DNA of 64,000 nt from Fragilaria crotonensis (GCA_022925895.1 JAKSYS010000323.1:1-64000); one strand, 5' to 3'; shown: positions 35,491 to 48,340, numbered from the stretch's first letter. Notes: a model not told the origin generated them from the sequence alone. A program made the numbers and translations.

Positions 35491-36040
35491 AGGCTGGACG
35501 GGCCTCGTGTGCTGCCGGTTACTGTCCCCCCGGGGCGCCCTCTCCGGCTGGCTCGAAGAGAGCTAGCAGGAAGCGACAAAAGAAGAGGGGGAGGAGACCC
35601 CGCCGGAGGGGCAGCCCTCGGGTTGAAGCCGGGGGTGCCGCGGCCACGGAGCCCGGTTGGCAAGCCGGCGGGTTGGCGTCTGCTGAGGAGGCGGCTGTCG
35701 AGCTCCTTGACATCGGGCTGCCGCTGTGTTCGGAAGGTTCCGATGCCGTGCGGCGATTCCGTTCTGGCAAACGGGAGCGTGATGTTGGTGATTCGCCGTC
35801 CCGTGCGGACGGGCGGGAGGACGGAGCCGTTGGTGGCGGTGGTGGTGAGCTGCATTTTGGTTCTCGAAAACCAAACGTGGCGGTGAGTGCCGGAACACCC
35901 TGCGTGGGTGGACGGAAGGGAGATGGACGTTCAGCCGGTGACAGCTTGACTTTCGGTGGCTGGCAGGTGCAACTCGCTGACCTGGAGGTTGGTGGACGAT
36001 ACAAGATACCGAAGAAACAAAAAAAAGTAAACATGTTCAA
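35460..36040 (+). other. GC-rich open segment after the accessory gene
   Basis: A different frame stays open here. It encodes a strongly basic stretch (SKRASRKRQKKRGRRPRRRG), then Gly- and Ser-rich sequence ending near KKQKKVNMF. It may be a further exon of the upstream accessory gene or a separate small protein. No splice pair is clear enough to decide. Confidence 0.35.
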
Positions 36041-36150
36041 CTTTGATTACTGGTTCTACTACTACTGCGGGAGTTTCCTAGCTGACAACACTTGGGGGAC
36101 TGCCTACTGGCTACCCCTTACCCGTCTTCGCTGGGGCCACCCGTTTGCGT

Positions 36151-39100
36151 TTAAAGTTTCCCGCCAAACGTTGTGCGGTGGACGCTGGGGCACTCGACTT
36201 CTTGCCTGGGTTTTCGGCGGCCTTCGCGGCCTTCGCGGATGCTTTCTCTGCGGCGGCGTGCTCCTTCTTCTTCTTGGTGGCAACCTTTTCGGCTTTTTTC
36301 CGCGGCTACCTCCGCAGCGAAGTCTTCTGGGGTCTTGACACTGTAAATTTCCCTACCACTTGGCAGGCGGTTGATCAATTCGTCTTTCTCATACTCCTCT
36401 TCAAACCAGGTGTCATCGTCGACGTCATGTTCCAAATCATGGTGGCACCTGTTTATGAGGGAATCCCACGCACGGGGCCACTCTGCTTTGCGACGGATCA
36501 GGAACAGGTAATGCCGCTCGTTCATTGGAGGTTTCACTCCAAATTGAACATCTGGAATACCTAGTACCGGTGACCTTATGGACTCAACATCCACCAGGAA
36601 GAGGGTTGGATGTCTGTCGTTAAAGGAATGGAAATGTGGGGTATAATGACCTATGAGGGTGTTCGGTGTGTTGAGGTCACCTTCGTCAACTGGATTGAAG
36701 GAGTGGGCGACGGCGTACAACCCGGCTGTCAATTTTGTCTGTCCATTCGAGTTGATGTCAATGGAGTCTCCTTCGGAAGCCCGCGGAGGTCAACGAACGT
36801 GTGGATGAACACCGGTTCGGGTTGTGGGTACCCTTCCCACTCGATCATCGCGTAATCGTTCCATGCCTTGCCGTCGTAGCAAGGATGGGCGCGGTAATTG
36901 TTGCCGTCCTCGTCGTTGAAGGACGTGAAGCATGGGAGCTCTCCCTTCGGCATTTTGGGCAGGCAATGTCGACTCAGAAAGGCCGTTACTCGGTGCGAAA
37001 GATGGGCCATCTCCAAGTTGTCTCCGGAGCGCGGGCGAGTCCAGCGAAATGTGGCGCGTTCATTGCCTTCCTCCCATGCAAGGTAAAAACGACGACCACC
37101 CTTACCATCGGAGAGCGGGGTGTCAACGTCAGCTGCACTGCTGTCGACGTTGCGTTTGACGTCATTCTCTACGTCTGTAGAAGCGAGTGAAATGACTAAA
37201 TTTTCAGTATAGCGATTGGCTGCTTGTTTTGTGAAGGATATGGCTCGCTTCTGTGTGTTTCGGGATGTCGCCTTCGCGAGTGGGATGTGAGCTGACTCAG
37301 CGTAGGCGCTGTTCACGTTGTCGGGAACACCGTGGTCAAGGATGTCTTCGCACAGATGCAGTACCAAGTGCGTCTTGATCGTATTGTTTCCCATTGCTCC
37401 TGGACGGGGCGCCACTTCGGCGACAACACGCATCAGCCACTGCAAGCAGGTGTGCGAACGCTTGACCATCTTCTTTGACATCATCGGTTGTTTCATCCAT
37501 TGGTGCCACACCAGGAGAGATGTAACAACTCCTATCCAATCTTGAATGTGGTTTTCATAACGAAACCTCTGGTCATCCCCTACTACAGCTACCTTTTTCC
37601 CAACCTCGAAGATGCCTCGGAAGTAGGTGGTGTGCAGTGCAAATAATGTGACTAAAAGACACCCTGTCATCTCGTGCCCCATCAGATTGGATCCTGATGA
37701 AAACCCCTTGGGAAGTTCGTTCGGGGATGTCGCGATCGCTCTGTCTGGACAATGATCTGCCCAACTTAGCGCACAGCACATCGTATTGTTTCAATGCGTT
37801 TGAATTGGGACCAGCTTGGGCTGAGAAGGCCTGCAGGCAATATTTAAACCAACCGAGGAAATCAAATGGAGCATTTCGCCTGGGCAGGCTCCAAATATTC
37901 CGCGCTGATTGTGGAGACCAAACCTAACCTCAGCGAATCCATTCTTAAGATAGTTCTGGGACAGCAACTGGAGCTCAACGGTGTGGCCCTTACTCACAAG
38001 AGCATCGATTTTTTTGGGAACACGGTGGCGAAAGTTGGACTTGGAATAACCACTCAAGTACGTGGGACATTCGCAGATGCGACAAAGCTGTTGTATCTGT
38101 GAAAATCGGGCGGTGTAGTGACCACAAAGACGGTCGTGCCCCTCTGTGTCACCGATGATGAAGGGTACATACGGGTGGAACACGACGGGGTGGATCTTTC
38201 CATTGTAGCTAAGATCCCATCGGAAACCATGATTCTGTAATCTCAAAAAACCGGATTCCTCTAGGATGAACTGGATCTGCATGTGTGTCTCGTTCAGGAT
38301 TAACGTTGACCAACTTACGTCTTTGGGGCACCGAAGCGGGTCTTCAACACGGGCGGTCCCCTTTGGCAAGTCAGCGGGTGCATTGAACTCGGCATCTATT
38401 TCGGAATCTGAAGGGAGATGGGCGGGGGTGCTGTGATTGATGTATCCGAGGATTCGCATGGCAATTGGGAGCCGACGTATTGAGTGGTTCAGAAGACCAT
38501 GAGAGATTGTTATTGGCTCCATCTGGAGTCTGCCTGCCATGTCGATGTATGTCTTGTCCATTGCCATGATACAGGGGAGGAGCATGTCGACATCAGGCTT
38601 CTTAATCAGGGCGTCGTATGTCTTTCTGTAGCAACGGCCTGTGTGGATGTCACCCACGTGGGATGATGTTTCTGGTGCAACAAATGGATCCTTTGCTTTG
38701 TCAAAGAAATAATTCCCATCTTGATTGAGCGTGGGACATGAGAGTAGCGATGCGAATACTTCACTGGCGTCAAAGAATATCAACGAGACGGTCCTCTGTG
38801 TATAAGGCAGGTACAATTTCTTCTCTTTCGGGATTAATCCTTTCATGTTGTACCTTTCAAATAAATTTGCGATCACCTTCTCACGAGTTGGTTGAAATCC
38901 CTCACGGAATGAATGGCCGCTCCCGTTTGATTTAGCAGCCCACTTAAGTACTAGGGTGAATGCTTTGAGAGGACACTTCAGATCCCTAAGAAGCTGCAAC
39001 AACTCAATTTGGACTCTTTCCTCCCGAGAAAAACGCGCAAGACCGAGCGGGTTTGCTCGCAGCTTGAACAGTTTTAAGTACAAATCCAAAACGCTGAGAT

Positions 39101-39500
39101 CAGGACCTTCCTCCGATTCAGTTTCTGAAATGTCTTGATCGTCAGCATCGCCTTGCTCGGGAATACCGTCGTCGTCAAACATAATGTAGTCATCGACTTC
39201 GTTGACATCTTCAACACGCAGCTCATCGTCGGCCTTTCCAGCAATTCCCCCACTCTCCAATACTGGAAGCAATCCATCGGACAAAGGAGAACTCAAATTT
39301 GGACGGAAAGTGCGAGAAGTACCACCTTGCAACAAATTACCGGTTTTCACGTGGCCGATGTTTGATACAATGGAGGGCACTGTTGTTGCTGCTTTGTCAC
39401 TTGCCATGTAATGAGATTTACATGCCAAACTCTGATTAAGGTGGTGCAAAAGTCTCTTGAAACTCTTGTTGCAAACCGTACAATGATCAGGTGTTACCAT
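36151..39500 (-). pseudogene. Plavaka/Tnp2-like transposase, frame-disrupted
   Basis: The protein starts with a C2H2-like finger (CTVCNKSFKRLLHHLNQ). An acidic linker follows, then the Tnp2-type catalytic region, including LPCIMAMDKTYIDM, LPIAMRILGYI, FHPYVPFIIGDTEGHDRLCG and CRICECP. The end resembles Plavaka proteins: AMIEWEGYPQPEPVFIHTFV and ATAGLYAVAHSF-like sequence near 36730. The reading frame changes at least three times: around 37840-37790, around 37700 and at 36730 (DRQN then TAGLYAVAHS). Some of these could be introns, but the changes near 37700 and 36730 lack splice sites and look like indels. The gene is therefore probably inactive as read, unless sequence errors are responsible. 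Confidence 0.78.
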
Positions 39501-40225
39501 CTTGTTGGATGAGAGTGTGTGTGGAGTTAAGACAAAATATCACAATTTTGTTCCCACGTAAGCGTATATTTGGAAGGAGACAAGAAATGGTTGGTTCATA
39601 AAATGCTCGTCTCCCAAAACCAAAAGCTTGAAAATTTCGCAAACCAATACCAAACAATGGATGGTCGTAAAAACATGGCTTAAATGTATATGGCGTATGA
39701 ATATCTAGAGTCTGTTCAGAACAAACAATTTAATGAGCCACATGCGATACTCTTACCACATGTATTCAGTATAAAGTAAAAATGTTTAGAGAAACATTGT
39801 TACATTTGCAACTGTTAAGGTAAGTTATACGCATAGATGCTACTAGGTAACACACATTGGTTTAATATAAATATATTTTGCCACAGTATATGACTCTGAG
39901 AAATGTCGCAGTATAGAATGACTAAATACATACAAATAGTGATAACATATACGTGACTTCAAGCAACATATTACAATTTCTTAACAAATAGTTAACATAT
40001 ATTGTCAGTGATACAAAAACCCACCTTCTGATGTGTGTTGGTTTTGGGAAGGGAGAGTAAGTCCACAGGAATCATCAATATTCAATAAGTGGCTCTCAAG
40101 TTCCGCAAATGTTGGTAGTTCTTTGTCATGTAATTCTGCTCGACGGATGTCGGCATCAAAGCGTTGGTAGGAAGCAGCGTAAAAAGTGGTGATTGCTGCC
40201 GCCATGAATGGCTCGTTTGATTATA

Positions 40226-43200
40226 TCAGCATCGGTGTTTGTGATTCCGGCGTGATAACAGTCGCGCGATACTGTCCCGAATGCGATTCAAGTAGGATGT
40301 TGCAACTTCTTGATGTCCTTGCTTGATGGAGTAGAAGGATTCGCGCGTGCGTTCAATGTGATCTTGGGTGAGCGGTGCACAGTGACGTCTTAGAGTCAGA
40401 ATGGCTGTTCTGGCATCTGGGGAACAGTCAATAATGTGTGTCTGGCAGGGCTCACAGATGTTGGTGAAAATCAGATTGAAGAGTGCAATACCAACACATG
40501 GATGAGAGTAATTGATTTGTCTCGGCCAAAGGTCAAAGACTTGGCGTGTCCATGGTGATATGCTGCATATGATTCGGAGGTTATCCATGAAGGCATTAAA
40601 TTGTCGTCTTCGTGAGAGAAGGTCAGTTGGGAAGCTAAGTTTCTGAAGGTTTGCAATCTTGGAATATTTCAGGAGCGTCCTTGTGAGGTCTTCAATCGGT
40701 GGATATGTGAAGTCGGTCCTGGTTGATGATGTCAGGGCACCATCTGGGGAGGTTAAGGGAGTTTGAGGCAGATCATCATCATTATTTTCTTGCTCATTGT
40801 CATCAAGAAATGTTTCACGACAAGGTGGCGTGTTTGCAAACATTGGTTGGTGCACTTCTTGGTGAGCATTTGCTTCTTCTGGAGGTGCATTTTCGGTTGA
40901 CGGAGCGTTTGTTGTTGATGTCTGTGTTTTCGGAATTGTTTTTGGTAAAAGTAATGATCTGGGAGTTTGAACAGCAAGGGCATTGTGTTTGCAAAGACTT
41001 TGATGTTTTTCCAATTCATATCTTATCACTTTGCAAGTATCCTCTGTTGCTACATTCACATCATTGTGTCTGTGGCCAGGAGGAGTAAGTGAGTTGCAAG
41101 TAATAGATTTTTCTTTGTTTTCATCATTTGAACACACATAACTAGACTCACCAGGAATGACATGAAGGAGTGTCTCTGGTGTCTTGTTTGTGTATGGGTA
41201 TTCTGGGGGATTTTGTGACATTGTCTTGATCAAGTTGGTGATGCCTGCAGTTGTAGATAGTAGGCAATTGGAGGCGCTGTTGGTGGTGGGATGCAACTTG
41301 TGAGAGTTCTCAGCAATTGACAGAAAGCTGAAGGGATTGCAGCTTTCAAAAGCTACAGGCTTTCTGTTCAAAAATTGTGGAAGTGTGACTGAGAATCGGG
41401 TAGTTTTCTTGTTCTTGATGTCCGAAGCACGGTAGATCTTGGTGTCCGGCGGGTGGCGGAAGGCGGACGTAGTCTGTGGCTGTGCTGGAATCGTAGTCGT
41501 CAGCATGTCCGCAGATTCGTAGGTGGTGTCCGCGGGAGTCTTGTCTGTGTAGGGCGGCGTGGGAGGGGAATTCGACGTAGGGAATTTCGATTTCTCGTCC
41601 GGGGGAGTCTTGATGAAAATTTCTGTCATCGTTCGTTTCTGTCGGATTCCGCATGACATGTTACCTATGTCAAGGCTGTTATTGGAAATGTCGTCGTTGA
41701 AGTTGGGGTTAACGGCATTTTCAATTCCGGGATTGCGTTCGGACATCGGACCAATTCCGTCATGTGGAACAGGGCCATTGATGGCGTCAGCGTGGAGGGG
41801 GGTGTTCTCATCGTTCTGAGTAGCAATTGAAGTGCCGACAGTTAGATGGGAAGTTGTAACCGGAGGGGTCACAGGCAAGATAAGGATGCTGTCATGCTGT
41901 ATGACTGCTTTGTTATGGTGCCTTACAAATGGAATGACCTTCTCAGGTAAAGTTGGGAAGAAAATTCTGTGAAATTCTTCCAATGTCATAGGAAGCTGCA
42001 TCATTGTAGTACTTGTAGGTGGATTCAGCAGTTCTGGAGACTTGGAGAGGCACTCAGAGGAGAATCTGCAATTTTGGCCATGGATCTTGTCCATTATTGC
42101 CATTACTGTTTTTGCTTGTTCTCCGCCAATTCTTGGCGCCTGAAGAAAAGTAGACATGTTGTGGGAAGCTCTGGCTTCGCTTGATGTGATGTCGTCGTCA
42201 GAATCGCTCTTGCGAGCTTCGCGCTTGCACGGCGTAGGAAAACGCGCGTTCTGCGCTAATTCTTTGATGCAGTCCACTGTTCGGACGATTTCTCCTCGAG
42301 TATTCGTCGGAAATTTGATTGTTGACATGCATTGGAGAGCCCTTTTCAAGGCGGTTTGGATGATACCCCTCTTGTCGTAGTGGAGGTCTTCGGCGTTCGT
42401 CGCCGGAATCTTGAAAGAGTCGCATTTCGCGACTTCATTGTTGTTCTTGATCTTGATGGTTTTGACGTTAAAATTGAATCTGACACGTTGGTTCTTGATA
42501 GGCCTTTCGTAGGAGGCGAGTAGGAGGTCTTCTTGGCGCGGGATGATGGTGGAAGCAAAGGTAGTGCGCGTATTATTGTCTTGGTTGTCTTGGAATTTGG
42601 CGGCTGCGTTGTCGTTGATGGCGCCGGGTTTGATGGAAAGAGAATGGGAGCGACCCATATCGGTAGATCCTGCTTCGTAGGAGAGTTCGCAGGCGTAGTT
42701 AACTCTGTTGTTGGTGTCTTGACCTTGGAGGCGTTCTTGATCGATGGTTTCAAGGAAACGCGAGATGACGGCGGACTCTTGCTCAGGAGTCAGGGCCGTT
42801 GCGGAGTGCTGAAAATGGCCTGGAGCTTGCTTGGGGCTCTTCTTGGGCCTGTAGGTGTTAGATTCAGCAATAGAAGAAGTGTTAGTTGTTGCAACATAGG
42901 AAAAGGAATGCTTCTTGAAAGGTAGGGCAGCATTTTTGAGTGCATGCAAAGGAGCTGCTGTAATGTTGCTGTCGGCGGCAACATAGATCGCCATGTGCTT
43001 CGTTGGTTTGACACAATGGGTGGGTGGGCAGTTGGCCTCAGTTGGAGGCAAAGGGGTTAGTGCTGGGTTGACCATGGTGAGAGTTGCAAAGTTTGAGGAT
43101 GAAGGGTGAGTTGGGTTAGACAAGTTTTGCAAAAAAAAGTGAGCACAAGGAATGAGAATTTCAATTCTCAGGCAGTAGGAACATGTACTGCTGGTATAAA

Positions 43201-43338
43201 AGTTGAGCTGGAAGGGAAAGGAACAAAGGTTAGTGCAATTTAAATCGGTGCTAGGCACCAAATTTAAATTGAATAGGCTCGGAGTTTCGTCGCGAGCAAC
43301 CAGGTGAGCTACCAGGATAGCAACCTGGCGAGCAACCA
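40226..43338 (-). pseudogene. Gag capsid region of the LTR element (fossil)
   Basis: A long open region on the minus strand begins inside the 5' LTR side. It runs through Pro/Thr/Asn-rich low-complexity sequence to a retrotransposon gag-type domain. That domain has the helices and aromatic spacing of copia-like gag (ending near LTQDHIERTRESFYSIKQGH). A short continuation lies between this part and the DNA transposon. No pol domain follows. Confidence 0.7.
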
Positions 43339-44238
43339 TGATATGGTTCGGGTTAACGGAACCTGTCGACGCGCATGTCGGCATAGGGTTCGGGTTAAGA
43401 ACCAGGACGTAACCGTTACGGGGTACGCCCCCAGTAGGTAAGTGTCTAGTACGACACTGACTACTGCTTAGTGTGTCTATAAACGGTACAGCAATACAAT
43501 GCTGTCTACCGCTACAGACAACGATACGTATACTATCTGTCGGTCTATCGCTACATAAATGTGCGAGGGACTGACTAGTAATAATATCGCTTTGGTCATA
43601 GTGGGCACTGTCTAATAGTTTATCGTTATGTACGGTAACGATAGACTCAGACGTGCACGGACTATGGCCGGGCAGAGGAAGTGATGTGCAAGAAGTACTG
43701 TTGTACTGCTTGCCGTGCTGTGTGCTGTCGTAATAGTGAGTACCGTCGTACTGACTACTGATATATGTACAGTATGGTGAGGTTGACAATTTGACGACCG
43801 GCGGTAAAAATTCGTCATGGTCAATTTCATTCATGATGTGCAATATTCACAGTATGTGCAGAAAAAGGGTAAGTGGCACTAAAATGAGTAATTTCGACAA
43901 TTGTGAGAAGAGTGAGGAGGTGCAACAGATGAGAGGTCTGAATGAAGGGGAGTGTTCCTGGGAACAATGAGGAACACTCCTCGTTTCTCGGAGACGTCGT
44001 TTCGTGTCGCGGCGTGGTCGTCCGTATACGAGGCGTTGAGTCTCGTTTGAAAACGAGTGTTCATGCTCATGGGATGAGATGAACATGAATTTGAATCGAC
44101 GAGAGTTTTGATTCCAGTCGTGCAGTGTCGCACTGGTTACTGGAGCACGGATGTAATGTTTTACTGTGCACACGGGCGGCAGTAATTAGGGATCGGGATA
44201 GATGTAAAAATATGTAGGGCGATACTGGAAGTCTGTCA
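43339..44238 (-). repeat. 5' LTR
   Basis: A 900-bp direct repeat of 28184-29084 with TG...CA ends. It is followed on its outer side by the target duplication CATTA. Confidence 0.92.
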
Positions 44239-44243
44239 CATTA

Positions 44244-44840
44244 CTACTACTGTACTAGTACCTTATATGGTTGATTGTGACCTCGTCTACGGTAGCTGCA
44301 CGACCACAGTGGAAAAGACAAGGAGACAGGAGTACTGTCCAGTACCATCGCGTGCTCCACTTTATAATTGCACTACTACGGTAAAGTGGATTACGACACC
44401 TGCTGGTGCAAGAATCATACGAACTCTGAATGGATGCTGAACCGTAAACAGCATTTGGACCGGGTGCCTTTCCACGTCATCACAAGTACGCACATAGACC
44501 TCGACCAACACGCCTACATACGCACTACTCGCTACTCTCTTTAGTCCAGAGTATGTACATACAAGCACTTTAATTGGTAGGAGATGGCTACAGTCCCTAC
44601 AGTCCTTAAATGTCAATTGACAGGCCATCTGGCCAATAGACACATGTCCCAAGTCCCAATACGTGGTGCGTCGTCGGCCATGATAAATACGCGAGGACGA
44701 CACCTTGCGGCTTAGGTCCAACGTACTCCGAGTACAAAAGAACGAAATCTTGCATTTTCCCTTCTATTCTGCAGAACTGCATATTCAAGTGTTTAGCAAC
44801 GGCTTGCCTGTCTGCACTCGGCGCGAGAGAACAAGACAAG
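44244..44840. promoter_or_regulatory. 5' flank of the kelch-BTB gene
   Basis: About 600 bp with no gene. It lies between the LTR element and the kelch-BTB start, so it should hold that gene's promoter. The retrotransposon insertion now abuts it. Confidence 0.4.
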
Positions 44841-46711
44841 ATGATGATGGAACTCGACGAAGCGGCTGGTCCGACCTCCCGATTGCCCTCACCTCGCATG
44901 CCAGCGGATCGACAGTCACTAACATGGTCTCGTGTGACGCTGTCGGCCAATTCGTGCGTACCTCCGCCGCGTTCGGGGGCCGCGTCCGTGGTGGTTAGGG
45001 GGAAGTTGTTCATGTTTGGTGTACGTACTTCGCATTTGTGGTTCGCCTGTATTCCGAGCATGTAATGGCTGTTTATGGTCCTACATTCTGGTCGACGGGT
45101 TTACCACATGTGATTGTTGATCGTGGGTTGTCGAGATGCAGCAATGCTAATCTCAACTTCTTTGACTCGTTTCCTTCTCCTCTTCAGGGTTACGGCGGTG
45201 GGACTGGGCGGCTAGATGACTTTTATTCCTTTAGCTTCGAATCAGGGGAATGGGAGGAAGTGAAAGTCTTGAGCGACGAGAAACCCGGCTGTCGTGAGAA
45301 CAATGGTGTCGTGATCGGTGATAGTCGTCGAGTCTACCTGTTTGGGGGGTACAACGGTACCTCATGGTTGAACGACTTATGGATGTTTGATATCGATACG
45401 CAGCGATGGACTTGCATTCAGGAATCCACAGATCCAAGATCTGTTCCCGACGAGACGTCCTTGGCCCTCGGTGATGCGCCTCGTGCCCCTGCCGGTGGCG
45501 TCCGAGGGCAAGTTCCCTCCCGACGATTTGGTTACGTGTCCGTCGTACACAACAACAAGTTTGTGCTCTTCGGGGGATTTGACGGCACGCGGTGGTTGAA
45601 CGATATGCATGAGTTTGATTTTCTGACCAATACGTGGACTGAGATTACGTCTCGAGGCAGTTTACCATCTGTACGATCTTGTCCTGCTTGGGCGAAGGAT
45701 GACACTCACGTCTACATTCAAGGTGGTTACGATGGCGTGGAACGCAAGGCCGACTTCTTTGCCTGTGATTTGGCGACGTACACATGGACGGAAATGCCCT
45801 GCTTGGGTACACCACCATCGCCTAGGTATTTTCATTCTTGTTGTCTCTTCGGAAACAAAATGTACCTCTACGGCGGTTACTCTGGTAACGAACGATTGGC
45901 AGACATGTATGCGTATGACTTCGCCAACAACCATTGGTCGGAAGTGGATTGCACGAACGGTGACGCTCCTAGCGGTCGATCATCCCTTGTTGCACAAGTT
46001 CATGAGAATTGCTTGTACATTTTCGGCGGTTACAATGGTGTTACAGTCTTGAATGACTTCTACAAGTTCCGATTGAAACCTGTCTGCATACCACCGTCAG
46101 CGCTGGTTAATGACTTGTCCAAAATGATCAATAACGCTGAGCTTTCTGACGTTACATTCCTCGTTGAAGGGAAAGAAGTTCATTGCAACAGAGCCATTCT
46201 AGCAGTACGAAGTGAATTTTTCCGTGTCATGCTGTTCAGTGGTGGGATGCGAGAGAGCAATACAACATCGGCGCCCATCGAACTCGGCGAAGTTTCATAT
46301 GTTGTCTTTCTTAAAGTTTTGGAATTTCTCTACACTGACAACGTGCGGGATGTTACCCTGGAAATCGGAGTTCTACTGTTGATAGCTAGCGAACGTTTCA
46401 TGCTGGATCGACTCAAGGCACTCTGTGAAGATATCATTCGGCGGGATGTTAACGAAGGCAATGCAATAAGCATTTTGGTGGCAAGCCATCAATACCGTGC
46501 GATTGGTTTGAAGAACATTGCAATGGAGTTTATTCTGACTCATCTCACAGAGCCTTCGATCATGTTGGGACTTTCTGAGTTGAAAACGGAGCCTGATTTG
46601 TTGCTGGAAATCATTCAACGCAATGCAACAGGCATCCCATCGCCTTCGCCTCGCGATGTGGCGCCGTCTGGACCCTTTGGAAATGGTTCGGATTGGAAGA
46701 CAAGACGTTGA
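44841..46711 (+). CDS. Kelch-repeat and BTB domain protein (LZTR1-like)
   Basis: Exons 44841-45020 and 45188-46711 flank a 167-nt intron (GTACGT...CTTCAG, phase 0), giving 567 aa. Splicing completes the first kelch blade: GKLFMFGGYGGGTGRLDDFY. About six kelch repeats follow, with diglycine strands such as VYLFGGYNGTSWLNDLWMFD and KFVLFGGFDGTRWLNDMHEF, forming a beta-propeller (about residues 35-350). A BTB domain comes next (LSDVTFLVEGKEVHCNRAIL, then FFRVMLFSGGMRES). A helical BACK-like tail ends the protein. Kelch first and BTB last is the LZTR1-type order, opposite to the KLHL family. Such proteins usually act as substrate adaptors for CUL3 ubiquitin ligases. The substrate is unknown. Confidence 0.88.
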
Positions 46712-48337
46712 AGCAGCGGTGGGTATTTTTGAAACCTGCTTTGGCAGCTTACCTCGCCGTGGTCCCTTAACTCTCAATCTCGTGCATCAATCAGAACGAC
46801 ACAATGCTTCATCCTAATTCCTAATCAACACGTATGATACATACAAGAGTTCTCATCGTTGATCACATACACATCGAAGCGTCATCGCTTTCGATCACAT
46901 TATGTGGGTCTAGTCGAAACCCGGAGAATGGAACAGATTTCTAACTAATGGATCGAAGGAGTATCCCTGTTTCTTCACTCTTGGCATACCCAGTATGTGT
47001 TGCGAGCTGGTTTTGGTGTTACGGAATCGAAGGTCAAAACGAACTGATCCAACCCGTGAAATTTTACACTATGAAGCTCGACATGAACCAACCCGGAAAA
47101 TGGAACAAATTTCCAGGTTTCTTCGAACGGGGTTCCGCAAACGACTGCTGATTTCGGAACAAATCGGCGTGTCCATGACTGGCATTCACCGTTCGTGAAG
47201 GCAATAATCCTGAATGAGTGGCGGTTGGCCGTGTCGGTTTCGGTACGTGAAACTCCGAGTACATGCACACGTTTTCGCCTTGCGCTTGCTACGAGTGCAA
47301 GAATGCGGTGAGAATTGTGTATTCGGAACTCGGCGTAACAGTTTACAGTTTACAATACACATGTATGTACTAGCTAGCTACAGTAGCTACTAGCTAGAAG
47401 TGCGTTTTATTGTACTCGGAGTACAAGTACTCCGGAGTACCGAGGAAAACTATCGGTACAGTAGCGAACGCGGAGTGGACGGACAGACACAAAATGCTCG
47501 AATCGCAAACAACAAGGGGCTGAGATTCAAATTTCGAAATCAACTGCACAGGAACTATCGACCCTGCACCAACTTGAGCCACATCCGCAATTTTTTGCGA
47601 AGGTTGTTGTGCTGAAAATACCAGTTTAGCTTATTCTCAAGATTTCATGTAAAGTTTGTCTGCCTTCTCAATTCAATTAACTTCATTTAAAAGGATCCAA
47701 AATGTATTTTTCAACCCTTAAATTTGTATCAATTTGTGTTTCATTCAAAAGTGGTACAGTTTTAAATCAGCCAGTTTCAAGTTTCCATTTTCAACTTATG
47801 CCAACAGCCGTCCCATGGGCAGGAGGCAGAGACTTCTTATTCAAGCAGGCATTAAAACAAATTGTCACTCCTGGAATACTCTGCCTTTGGTGATAGTAGA
47901 TGCATCAAAATTGCAGTGGTCTTGCCATTTCATCTTGCAAGATGGCATGTGGTTATTACAGCCATGGATGTGGCTGCTGTCAGAATTATACACTGATGTG
48001 AAAGCTGAGGACCCCGTGACAGATGGGAGGAGAATTCTTGCTTGAAGGGCCAACACCAATCAAGAAACAAATGTTTCAGACTCTTGGCGCCTTCAATTAT
48101 TTCTTGGTTTTTGTCATGTTTAATGTGTGTCTTGGGAGAAAGTACTGAGTGTTTTGCATTCGGAATGCGGACCATCATACTCATTCAGCTTCGGGCAATT
48201 GTACAGAGGCTATAGGATGCTACCGGTGTAGTCGGAGTAAAAGTACAGTACAGTCCGAGTAAAGTCCTTACGGATATTACTGTAACCACTTCTACCAGTA
48301 GATCACTGGCGTTCAATGATACGACCATCGTCGCAGG
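46712..48337. other. gene-free spacer
   Basis: About 1.6 kb without a supported gene. Around 47330-47450 there is a dense cluster of GTAC/AGTACT/CTAGCTA palindromes. The part from 47580 to 48200 is more AT-rich, with no recognisable product in any frame. Confidence 0.5.
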
Positions 48338-48340
48338 TTA

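Larger units (their letters stand above)
29998..40033. mobile_element. Plavaka/CACTA-type DNA transposon, 10 kb, with accessory genes
   Basis: The perfect 14-bp terminal inverted repeat CATCAGAAGGTGGG lies at 29998-30011 and, inverted, at 40020-40033. TG flanks both ends, consistent with a 2-bp duplication. AT-rich subterminal zones carry many ACATAT/AACATATTG motifs, as CACTA-superfamily transposases use. The interior holds a Plavaka/Tnp2-like transposase on the minus strand (39500-36151), a second minus-strand accessory gene (32160-30669) and GC-rich plus-strand coding DNA (33299-36040). It has inserted into the gag region of the LTR element. The transposase shows several frame changes, so it may need help to move. 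Confidence 0.83.
28184..44238 (-). mobile_element. Gag-only LTR retrotransposon, interrupted by a DNA transposon
   Basis: Direct repeats of about 900 bp (28184-29084 and 43339-44238) both have TG...CA ends. A perfect 5-bp duplication CATTA flanks them (28179-28183 and 44239-44243). The element reads on the minus strand. A purine-rich tract (AAGAGGGG) lies just before its 3' LTR. Of the internal region only gag-type sequence is seen, with a CCHC knuckle. No protease, integrase or reverse transcriptase is recognised, so it looks non-autonomous. A Ty1/copia-type origin is likely. The two LTRs differ at only a few places, so insertion was recent. A 10-kb DNA transposon interrupts it, and gag is broken into about three pieces. 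Confidence 0.9.

Noticed and set aside
46948-47268. Small open frames on both strands after the kelch-BTB gene
   Set aside because: They overlap on both strands, lack recognisable domains, and neither has start context or splice support.
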